Below, piece after piece: positions 5,947-10,956 of a stretch of DNA of 10,956 nt (the stretch's first letter is position 1; every line of letters starts with the position of its first letter). Source of the DNA: Candidatus Peribacteraceae bacterium (GTDB lineage Bacteria > Patescibacteriota > Gracilibacteria > Peribacterales > Peribacteraceae); contig JAGORY010000038.1 of NCBI GenBank assembly GCA_018062585.1, positions 1 to 10,956 of the forward strand, written 5' to 3'. Position numbers and translations under genes: made by a program. The notes under the pieces were generated by a model. The model was not told the DNA's origin. It saw nothing but the letters and a program-made list of their open reading frames with translations, and made no database searches.

Positions 5947-6909
5947 TTATCGACACATCAGAATCGCTCTTTCCGTCAGCGCAATAATTTCACCCTGCTT
6001 TTCGGCGGTGTAGTGATAGCCGCCGGTCTTGAGCGCGAGATCCGCATCCGACGCCCAGTTCACGAGATCACGGATCTTCTTTTCATCGAGTGACCGTGCA
6101 AGAGGTAGGAGTCCCCGCACGGCAAAGAAGTGAATGCCGACAGCGCTTGCTATGCCTTTGTCATCCCTGACACCTTCCTGCAAAGCTGCCCACACAAGCG
6201 TCACGTTCTTGATCATGTTGAGGAGGATCACCCAAATACCATACGGATCTTCGCCACGCTCCAATCTGTTACTGAAAAACGCGAGTGCTTCTTCGATGCG
6301 CTTATTGCCGATCATATCGGTGAGCTTCCAGACCACTTGTTCGCCAGAGGGCACCGCCAGAATATCAATGTGCTTCGGCTCGATCTTGCCCTCCGGCGCG
6401 AAGAGAGTGAGTTTCCTGAGTTCGGACTCAAGCGTCCATTGATCCGCTCCGACGATCTGGAGGAGCGCAGAAAAAGATGTGTCATCAATGGAACCGCCTT
6501 CGGCCTTCACGAGGGCGAACGCCCACGCCGAAAGTTCTCGGGGCGACAGCGGCTTAAATTCCTTCACCTCCGCAACGTCTGTGAGCGCCTTCACCGCACC
6601 GAGGCGTTTATCAGGTTTGGACTCAACAAAGGCGACAATGACCTGCGGATGCACGTTGTCGGCGATCGTTTGGATATCCTCTTTGTCGATCTTCGGAACT
6701 CCGCGAATGAGAACGAGTCTTTTTTCGGCGATGAACGGCATGGCGGAAACCGCATCCAAGATATCGGACAAGCTCACCTCTCTTGCGTGAAGTACGAGTA
6801 AATTCTCAACCCCATGCTTCTCCGCAAAGCCCTTCTTCCAGCGCTGAACCTCTTTCTCTAGAGCGTAGTCATTGTCGCCGGTGAAGAAATGGAGAGTGGG
6901 AGAGTGCAA
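5947..6909 (-). CDS. holA: DNA polymerase III delta subunit
   Basis: The clamp-loader subunit that opens the beta sliding clamp within the DnaX complex. With the TTG at 6909 as start the protein has 320 residues, close to the family norm. It opens with PTLHFFTGDNDYALEKEV (4-21), where this family begins its Walker-like but nucleotide-free first domain, and continues with MPFIAEKRLVLIRGV (57-71). The diagnostic LQIVGADQWTLESELRKL (150-167) precedes the C-terminal collar domain (about 190-320). A longer frame from a TTG at 6975 is rejected because that codon overlaps the -10 box and the extra 22 residues are translated heptad repeat. No ATG is available nearby. Expression would come from the extended -10 in element copy 2, giving a ~50-nt leader. 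Confidence 0.9.
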   Translation of the reverse strand: MHSPTLHFFTGDNDYALEKEVQRWKKGFAEKHGVENLLVLHAREVSLSDILDAVSAMPFIAEKRLVLIRGVPKIDKEDIQTIADNVHPQVIVAFVESKPDKRLGAVKALTDVAEVKEFKPLSPRELSAWAFALVKAEGGSIDDTSFSALLQIVGADQWTLESELRKLTLFAPEGKIEPKHIDILAVPSGEQVVWKLTDMIGNKRIEEALAFFSNRLERGEDPYGIWVILLNMIKNVTLVWAALQEGVRDDKGIASAVGIHFFAVRGLLPLARSLDEKKIRDLVNWASDADLALKTGGYHYTAEKQGEIIALTERAILMCR

Positions 6910-7019
6910 AGCGAAATGCGGGTAGCGGGTTGCGGATAGCGGGTAGCGTTTGGCTGGTTGCCGATAGTGTAACAAAGCATACCTACTACCCGCTATCCGC
7001 TACCTTCTACCCGCTTCTC
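6906..7019 (-). repeat. Heptad inverted-repeat element, copy 2, with internal promoter
   Basis: On the plus strand 6906-6968 is nine consecutive in-phase 7-bp units: GCAAAGC, GAAATGC, GGGTAGC, GGGTTGC, GGATAGC, GGGTAGC, then more diverged units. After a short centre, 6978-7019 holds the opposite-sense units CATACCT, ACTACCC, GCTATCC, GCTACCT, TCTACCC, GCTTCTC. Read on the minus strand it aligns with copy 1: the 15-base GGTAGCGGATAGCGG is followed after 18 nt by a -10 box (19 nt in copy 1). The holA TTG start falls inside the outermost unit. Confidence 0.8.
6966..6974 (-). promoter_or_regulatory. Extended -10 promoter inside heptad element copy 2
   Basis: On the minus strand TGTTACACT gives TACACT (6971-6966) with an extended -10 TG. 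As in copy 1, the -35 position lies in heptad sequence (AGCGGG) and is not canonical. It points toward holA, whose start is 56 nt downstream of the box, against 53 nt for the gene behind copy 1. Confidence 0.55.
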
Positions 7020-7102
7020 ATGGATCCATCATTTCTTCTATTCTATCAAATAACATTCTAATTCTTCGTCAATGGCTCACGATGGAGCAGAAACCGGTTT
7101 TT

Positions 7103-7111
7103 TGCTATAAT
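7103..7111 (+). promoter_or_regulatory. Promoter of the surface-protein locus, leaderless type
   Basis: TGCTATAAT is a perfect -10 with the extended TG. The -35 position (TGGAGC, 17 nt upstream) is poor. The ATG at 7120 is 8 nt after the box. AAGGAG at 7112-7117 looks like a Shine-Dalgarno but is only 2 nt from the ATG, and the predicted transcription start would fall within or after it, so it probably does not act as one. Confidence 0.65.
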
Positions 7112-7119
7112 AAGGAGAA

Positions 7120-7470
7120 ATGAAACACCGTTATTCTCTCTTCGGCAAAAAGTCTCTACGCACAATTGCGATCCTTGCGTCGAGCATGACCGCTGCATTC
7201 CTCATCGGAATCCAGACCGCAGGAGATTTTAGTCCGGTCGATGCAACGCAAGCCGACGGCACGGACACAGCAGGAGACTTCAATGGTAACGACCACCTCG
7301 ACATTCAGGATGCGCGCATCGCTCTCGAACTCGCAAGCGCCTATCGCTCTCCCACTCCAGACGAACTCTCGGCTGATCCCAATCAGGACTTCACGATTAC
7401 GATCGATGACGTCTTTACGATTCTCGAGCGACTGGAGCGCTCTCCCTCGACCCCGAAGGTGAACCTGTAA
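7120..7470 (+). CDS. Secreted dockerin-domain mini-protein
   Basis: A 116-residue exported protein made almost entirely of a dockerin module. The N-terminus (KKSLRTIAILASSMTAAFLIG, about 10-30) is a signal peptide or membrane anchor. Two calcium-binding F-hand loops follow: DFNGNDHLDIQD (53-64) and DPNQDFTITIDD (86-97), each with Asp/Asn at the coordinating positions and a following helix (ARIALELA, VFTILERL). Paired loops of this kind define type I-like dockerins, which bind cohesin domains in a calcium-dependent way. Most dockerins are appended to an enzyme or binding module, but here nothing else is present. The next gene, 27 nt away, encodes a cohesin-like domain, which makes that protein the natural partner. 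A general EF-hand protein is the alternative, but the spacing and helix pattern favour dockerin. Confidence 0.85.
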   Translation: MKHRYSLFGKKSLRTIAILASSMTAAFLIGIQTAGDFSPVDATQADGTDTAGDFNGNDHLDIQDARIALELASAYRSPTPDELSADPNQDFTITIDDVFTILERLERSPSTPKVNL

Positions 7471-7497
7471 CAGAGACAAACGGACACACAAACACAC

Positions 7498-8799
7498 ATG
7501 CACAGAAGCCTTCGCACATCCGCGGCAGTCATACTCTCGCTCGCGTTCGTGCCAGCGATGCCGGTTGCATCCGCAGCTGGCTCGATGACGATTCTCATGG
7601 TTCCACACTGCACCGAGCAGTCTGGCTGCCCTGAATTCGAAGTCACCGATGCAGAACACTTCACGACCGGACAACTCGCCGCCGGCGACATCCTCGATAT
7701 CGACGTCCTCGTCCGCGGTACGGACTACGCAAAGGTTCGCTCCGTAAAGTCGTGGATCAAGTACGACCCAAGGATTCTGGAAGCCAGAAGCGTAGAACTC
7801 ACGACCGCTATCCCCTCCCCGACTCCTGGCGAACAGAACATTGATCCAGCGCAGGGGATCGTCAAAATCGGAGGCAGCACCACGAGCGGTTTCTCGTCTC
7901 CGGATACACGCATTGCCCGCGTCACGTTCAGAGTCCTTGAGACCTCAGCCAACACCGAACTCTCATTCGACGGTTACAGTGACTCGGGTATCGGCAACAC
8001 GGCAGTGAATGCAGAGAACGGCCAAAACGGTCTGGATAACGGAGCTCTTCCAGCTCCCCCGTGTTTCGACTCCATTCTCGGCTGTAGCGGCACAACGACC
8101 CCCTTACTCTTCGGTGCGCCCGCAAAGCTGACGGTGAAACTCACTGCTGCCACACTTCTCACAGCACAACTGGGCGAACCATCCGGTACTTCCTCCGCAT
8201 CCTCCAATACTACGAACGCTGAGACACAACAGACCGGAGGAGTAGCCGGCATGGAGAACACAAGCGGCTTCTCTTCTTCAACCTCCTCTCTTACGGGTCA
8301 GGGAAGCACGTTTGGAATTCTTCAGGTTCAGGACGTCCGCGTGACGACGAAGGACAATGTCATCTTCCTCGGTTGGCAAGCCTTAAGGAGCTCCGAGCTC
8401 GCCGGATACAACGTCTACTACGGAACCGTGAGCGGTCGCTACATTCAGCGTCGCAGCTTGCCCGCCACCTCCACAAGCCTCGTGCTGAGGGATCTACAAC
8501 CCGGTACGACGTATTACCTAGCTGTCCGCGCTGTGAATGCACAGGACCTAGAAAGCGTCTTCAGCCAAGAAGTCTCAGTCACCGTCGGTCAGCCAGAAAC
8601 AGCCACGTCTCCGATGACGACCCTGCCACCAGATTCGGGAGCCGTTACCGGTAACCCGATCGAAACGCGCGGCGGCACCACCATCAAGGGTGAGACCGGA
8701 TCTGCGAGCATCGTGCTCTGGATCCTTCTCGGCTCCGCCGTCATCGGCACCACATTCGCTTTCCGTCGCCAACTCGTTCTCGCAACCCATGTCGCCTAG
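7498..8799 (+). CDS. Membrane-anchored cohesin-like/FN3 surface protein
   Basis: A 433-residue exported protein. Signal peptide about 1-26 (ending VASAA). A cohesin-like beta-sandwich spans about 50-215: GDILDIDVLV (63-72), SVKSWIKYDPRILEA (82-96), IDPAQGIVKIGG (115-126), IARVTFRVLE (139-148) and the closing strand APAKLTVKL (207-215). This is the strand order of cohesin and related carbohydrate-binding folds. Two close Cys pairs (38/44 and 189/196) could form disulfides. A Ser/Thr-rich linker (about 226-272) leads to a fibronectin type III domain (about 276-364, with GWQ, AGYNVYYGT and LQPGTTYYLAVRAVN). The C-terminus has a TM helix (about 402-421) and basic FRRQ. It overlaps the next gene by 11 nt and follows the dockerin gene, suggesting one operon. 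Sequence alone does not prove dockerin binding. Confidence 0.85.
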   Translation: MHRSLRTSAAVILSLAFVPAMPVASAAGSMTILMVPHCTEQSGCPEFEVTDAEHFTTGQLAAGDILDIDVLVRGTDYAKVRSVKSWIKYDPRILEARSVELTTAIPSPTPGEQNIDPAQGIVKIGGSTTSGFSSPDTRIARVTFRVLETSANTELSFDGYSDSGIGNTAVNAENGQNGLDNGALPAPPCFDSILGCSGTTTPLLFGAPAKLTVKLTAATLLTAQLGEPSGTSSASSNTTNAETQQTGGVAGMENTSGFSSSTSSLTGQGSTFGILQVQDVRVTTKDNVIFLGWQALRSSELAGYNVYYGTVSGRYIQRRSLPATSTSLVLRDLQPGTTYYLAVRAVNAQDLESVFSQEVSVTVGQPETATSPMTTLPPDSGAVTGNPIETRGGTTIKGETGSASIVLWILLGSAVIGTTFAFRRQLVLATHVA

Positions 8800-9907
8800 T
8801 AATCCCCTTGCCGGCTGGAACGCTACGGACGACGACGTGTCGGTACCAGTTCGTTCCTCGAACGCACCCGCTGCCCCGGCAGCAGACCTTCATGCTATGG
8901 ACATGACCCACGGAGAAGCCGATCACATTGTTTTGCGACATCACGCTGCATCAGTGAATCCTGCCTCGATGCGTCTTTCGGCATTCCTCGGCGTTGCGCT
9001 GGTGCTCGGAGCCATCGGTTTCCACTTCGGATTCGGCAACATCTTCGGTGACCTGAGTGGAGGCGCTACCCCGACAGTCGTCGAGATCACGCCCGAAGGA
9101 GTTTTCTCACCGAACACGATCACCCTGAGTCCCGGCGATACGATGATGCTCGAGAATAAGAACCCCGATCCGCAGGTCATCAAGTCCAAAGACGGACGTG
9201 AGCTCTTCGCGGTGCAGGTTCTATTTGATACGCCGTTCACGTTCACGGTTCCGAGTGACGCAGTCGGCACGTACACGTATTTCTCTGAAACGCTCCCCGA
9301 TGACAAGGCTCTCACGATTACGATAGCGGCAGGTGCCACTTCTTCCTCCGTAGATTCGGCCGATATTCCGATTCCATTCGGCGGTGAAGAGATCCCAATT
9401 CCATTTGGCAACAACGAGATTCCAATTCCGTTCGGTAATGAGGAGATCCCGATTCCGTTCGGTAACGAAGAGATCCCGATTCCGTTCGGTAACGGTTCTG
9501 CAGGAACTGTTTCATCATCGTCATCGTCATTCTCATCGTCATTCTCATCCTCGTCCTCGTCGTCATCTACCACCACCGTGACCGAACACACGGGCGGCAG
9601 CACGACGATCAGCCTTGGCGGGAACCGCTATCTGCCGCGCCCCTCTTCGTCCGCACCTTCTTTCAGGTCCCAGATCCCCACGAATCCGTACACCGTGACG
9701 ACCGGACTCGAGACGCAGGACCGACTTGAAGCAATTGCAGCAGCTGCCAAAGCCACGCAGGAGATCCACGCCGGAGCACCGCTGCAGGAAATGGTGAAAC
9801 ACAAGCCTACATCAGTCACGAAGACGGGGCCCGAAGGAATGCTGCTCCTCGTTCTCCCTGCATTCATGGGAGTCGCTCTCCTCTTCAGGAAACTCTCAGT
9901 CGCCTAA
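8789..9907 (+). CDS. Membrane protein with cupredoxin-like domain and IPIPFG repeats
   Basis: A 372-residue protein starting at the ATG at 8789, which overlaps the upstream stop by 11 nt and suggests translational coupling. An upstream in-frame ATG (8690) would lie deep within the previous gene. Order: a polar cytoplasmic N-terminus (1-60), TM helix (about 62-84), cupredoxin-like sandwich (about 95-179: VFSPNTITLSPGDTMMLENKN, then VGTYTYFSE), five 9-residue IPIPFG repeats (192-236), a Ser run (242-260), a Thr/Ser/Pro-rich stalk, and a C-terminal KTGPEG segment followed by a TM helix and RK. The usual copper ligands are absent: Gln129 stands at the expected first His, and no Cys or His follows TYTY. 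A structural or adhesive surface role is more likely than electron transfer, but the function is unknown. Confidence 0.8.
   Translation: MSPSNPLAGWNATDDDVSVPVRSSNAPAAPAADLHAMDMTHGEADHIVLRHHAASVNPASMRLSAFLGVALVLGAIGFHFGFGNIFGDLSGGATPTVVEITPEGVFSPNTITLSPGDTMMLENKNPDPQVIKSKDGRELFAVQVLFDTPFTFTVPSDAVGTYTYFSETLPDDKALTITIAAGATSSSVDSADIPIPFGGEEIPIPFGNNEIPIPFGNEEIPIPFGNEEIPIPFGNGSAGTVSSSSSSFSSSFSSSSSSSSTTTVTEHTGGSTTISLGGNRYLPRPSSSAPSFRSQIPTNPYTVTTGLETQDRLEAIAAAAKATQEIHAGAPLQEMVKHKPTSVTKTGPEGMLLLVLPAFMGVALLFRKLSVA
9362..9496 (+). repeat. Five tandem 27-bp repeats encoding IPIPFGNEE units
   Basis: Units at 9362-9388, 9389-9415, 9416-9442, 9443-9469 and 9470-9496 encode DIPIPFGGE, EIPIPFGNN, EIPIPFGNE, EIPIPFGNE and EIPIPFGNG. 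The last two units differ at only 2 of 27 bases, while the first ones differ more at synonymous positions. This points to recent duplication at the 3' end of an older array. Confidence 0.95.
9512..9568 (+). repeat. TCN triplet microsatellite encoding poly-Ser
   Basis: Nineteen codons of TCA/TCG/TCC/TCT interrupted twice by TTC encode six Ser, Phe, three Ser, Phe and eight Ser, followed by three ACC (Thr) codons. It is a low-complexity tract that could change length by slippage in frame; the protein segment would be a flexible stalk. Confidence 0.9.
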
Positions 9908-9919
9908 TCAAAAGACGTG

Positions 9920-10618
9920 TCAGCCATTCGTGCCACACAAGATAATGGGTTTTGATGTGATCTCGGTTCCAAAGTGAGCGGTGACAAAATACTGGCCGTT
10001 CCTAACTGCGAGGCCAAATCCCATCATTGTAAAATGCGGACTGACGATTGCATTGAAGTGCGGTCGATACGCCTTCCCCTCTTCAGCGAGATAGTAGTCG
10101 AAACTGTAGCGGATGGATTTCAGGAGTTTTTCGGTGCAGTCGGCATCTTCGCACGAGTACGGACCACGGCCGATATTCTCAGTGAACGTCATGCTCTTCA
10201 CGTTCTTGAACTCTAGACCAAGACTCTTGAACCAGCCTCTGATCGCGCCGTAGTCGTAGTATGCGGTCGTACCGTCCCGCTTGTGCTCCATGACGCCTTT
10301 CATCGCCGATCTCGCGGACCACAGTGCTGCGGTGCGATTGAGCTGCGGCTCGAATCGGTACGCCGGAAGTCCGCGCTTCGTTCGCTCGACGTTGTACCAA
10401 CCGAGCCAGGTTTCGCGGACTTTGGCGAGATCTACGTTCTTCGTCACCCAGTCCTCGGACGGAAGACATGCGGCTGCGGGAGGCGGCTTGGGTGCCGCTT
10501 CGACCATCACTCTACGTGCAGCAGCAGCCCGCTGTAGTTGTCCGGGTACCGCCGCAGAGACCGTCACCGGAACGATGACCGCAAGAAGTCCGAAGATCAG
10601 TGGCAAGAATCGTCGCAT
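9920..10618 (-). CDS. Secreted CAP/SCP-domain protein
   Basis: With the ATG at 10618 the protein has 232 residues and starts with a good signal peptide (MRRFLPLIFGLLAVIVPVTVSAA). An upstream in-frame ATG at 10654 would add 12 polar residues before it. An Ala/Pro-rich linker (about 24-50) precedes the CAP domain (about 63-222): LGWYNVERTKRGLPAYRF, SARSAMKGVMEHKRDG, FTENIGRG, RPHFNAI, MGFGLAVRNGQYFVTAHFG. The usual cavity residues can be matched to His112, Glu147 and His187. Four Cys occur in the mature part (51, 156, 161, 228); 156 and 161 lie in an insertion after the ENIGRG motif. CAP proteins are extracellular, and their bacterial roles are mostly undefined. It converges on the surface locus with only 12 nt between stops and could be functionally linked, but is separately transcribed. 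Confidence 0.87.
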   Translation of the reverse strand: MRRFLPLIFGLLAVIVPVTVSAAVPGQLQRAAAARRVMVEAAPKPPPAAACLPSEDWVTKNVDLAKVRETWLGWYNVERTKRGLPAYRFEPQLNRTAALWSARSAMKGVMEHKRDGTTAYYDYGAIRGWFKSLGLEFKNVKSMTFTENIGRGPYSCEDADCTEKLLKSIRYSFDYYLAEEGKAYRPHFNAIVSPHFTMMGFGLAVRNGQYFVTAHFGTEITSKPIILCGTNG

Positions 10619-10675
10619 CAAAAACACCGTGCCATCTGACCGCGAGTCATGCAACGGACCTCAATGCTTTTGTTC

Positions 10676-10693
10676 GTTAGTTTCAACACTAAC
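10676..10693. promoter_or_regulatory. Short perfect palindrome upstream of the CAP gene
   Basis: GTTAGT (10676-10681) and ACTAAC (10688-10693) form a 6-bp inverted repeat with a 6-nt centre, between the CAP gene and the terminator hairpin. On the minus strand the centre includes TTGAAA, a possible -35, but no convincing -10 stands 16-18 nt further. It is a possible operator or chance. Confidence 0.3.
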
Positions 10694-10727
10694 AAAAAAC
10701 GCCACCCGCAGGGGATGGCGTTCTTTT
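10693..10727 (-). terminator. Bidirectional rho-independent terminator of the histone-like gene
   Basis: AACGCCA (10698-10704) pairs with TGGCGTT (10716-10722), extended by CCC with GGG around a GCAG loop and one bulged A. On the minus strand it is followed by a T6 run; on the plus strand by CTTTTTG. It starts about 21 nt after the stop of the 54-residue gene, so its main role is to end that transcript and separate it from the CAP gene. Confidence 0.8.
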
Positions 10728-10743
10728 TGATTTGCTACAGAAA

Positions 10744-10908
10744 TTAGCAGTCGCAGCCGTAGACGGTCTGGCGCTTGTTCTCCTTGCAGCGCCAAGCAGC
10801 CTTCTTCACGAGGTCCTCGCAAGCCTTGGCGAGAGCATCGCAGAAGTCGCCGCCGCAGCGGAGGTCCATCTTGGAAAGAACTTCTTTAACGTGGGACTGA
10901 ACGATCAT
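10744..10908 (-). CDS. 54-residue cysteine-rich histone-fold-like protein
   Basis: A short complete frame from ATG 10908 to TAA 10744. I read the sequence as a bacterial histone-type fold. Helix 1 is about VQSHVKEVLSKMD (3-15), followed by a loop with DLRCGGD (15-21), a long helix 2 DFCDALAKACEDLVKKAAWRCKEN (21-44), and the loop KRQTV (45-49). The last corresponds to the G/K-R-K-T-V loop before helix 3 in archaeal and bacterial histones, and DFxxAL matches the start of helix 2 in DUF1931-like proteins. Helix 3 appears cut to YGCDC. Six Cys (18, 23, 30, 41, 52, 54) are unusual and could bind metal or form disulfides. It has its own terminator and a -10-like box upstream. DNA binding is inferred; a small zinc-binding protein is the alternative. 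Confidence 0.75.
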   Translation of the reverse strand: MIVQSHVKEVLSKMDLRCGGDFCDALAKACEDLVKKAAWRCKENKRQTVYGCDC

Positions 10909-10941
10909 GGGAAAATGGGGAAGAAGTAGTAGATGGACGAG

Positions 10942-10947
10942 ATTCTA
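10942..10947 (-). promoter_or_regulatory. Possible -10 of the histone-like gene
   Basis: TAGAAT on the minus strand, 33 nt before the ATG. The matching -35 would lie outside the window. The predicted leader of about 27 nt is pyrimidine-rich and has no Shine-Dalgarno. Confidence 0.4.
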
Positions 10948-10956
10948 GAGTGGTCT

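Noticed and set aside
6130..6801. 223-codon plus-strand frame within holA
   Set aside because: Antisense shadow of holA, whose delta-subunit motifs are clear.
6910..6975. 22-residue N-terminal extension of HolA from a TTG at 6975
   Set aside because: The codon lies over the -10 box, and the extra residues are translated heptad repeat.
5380..7019. CRISPR array interpretation of the repeated units
   Set aside because: The units are 7 bp, contiguous and without spacers, in two inverted arms; no cas genes are present.
7020..7061. 13-codon frame starting right after heptad element copy 2
   Set aside because: Too short, with no ribosome-binding site or conserved feature.
7112..7117. AAGGAG as Shine-Dalgarno of the dockerin gene
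   Set aside because: Only 2 nt from the ATG and probably upstream of, or at, the transcription start.
8941..9603. 220-codon minus-strand frame with PNGIGISS repeats
   Set aside because: The repeats are just the antisense reading of the IPIPFG array, and the acidic run is antisense of the TCN tract.

Overview
The window reads as a compact, moderately GC-rich bacterial chromosome segment using the standard code (TGA serves as a stop). It combines core housekeeping genes (hisS, gyrB, csrA, greA, holA) with small uncharacterised proteins, a cohesin/dockerin surface locus and a very short histone-fold-like gene. My best guess is a Patescibacteria/CPR lineage, perhaps Peregrinibacteria/Peribacteria-like. 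This is inferred from gene style and compactness; no rRNA or other marker is present to prove it.

Layout. 42-1742 (+): hisS, then a small coiled-coil protein. 1766-4299 (-): gyrB followed by two short, mutually similar membrane proteins in the same direction. 4409-5376 (+): csrA with a long structured leader, a terminator, then greA. 5380-7019: a convergent pair (an uncharacterised helical protein on +, holA on -), bounded on both outer sides by ~110-bp inverted-repeat elements built from 7-bp units, each carrying an extended -10 promoter that fires inward. 7120-9907 (+): a three-gene surface locus consisting of a secreted dockerin mini-protein, a membrane-anchored cohesin-FN3 protein and a membrane protein with a cupredoxin-like domain, IPIPFGNEE-type repeats and a poly-Ser stretch. 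9920-10618 (-): a secreted CAP/SCP-domain protein. 10744-10908 (-): a 54-residue cysteine-rich protein resembling bacterial histones, with its own terminator.

Expression. Five genes (hisS, the coiled-coil gene, gyrB, greA and the dockerin gene) have a sigma70-type -10 box only 7-11 nt before the start codon and no correctly spaced Shine-Dalgarno, which predicts leaderless or nearly leaderless mRNAs. csrA is the clear exception: a ~100-nt leader, a good Shine-Dalgarno, and a long hairpin presenting GGA in a hexaloop, which is the geometry expected for CsrA autoregulation.

The most interesting items are the heptad promoter elements, the csrA leader, the histone-like mini-gene, and the cohesin/dockerin locus with its cupredoxin-like partner that lacks copper ligands.
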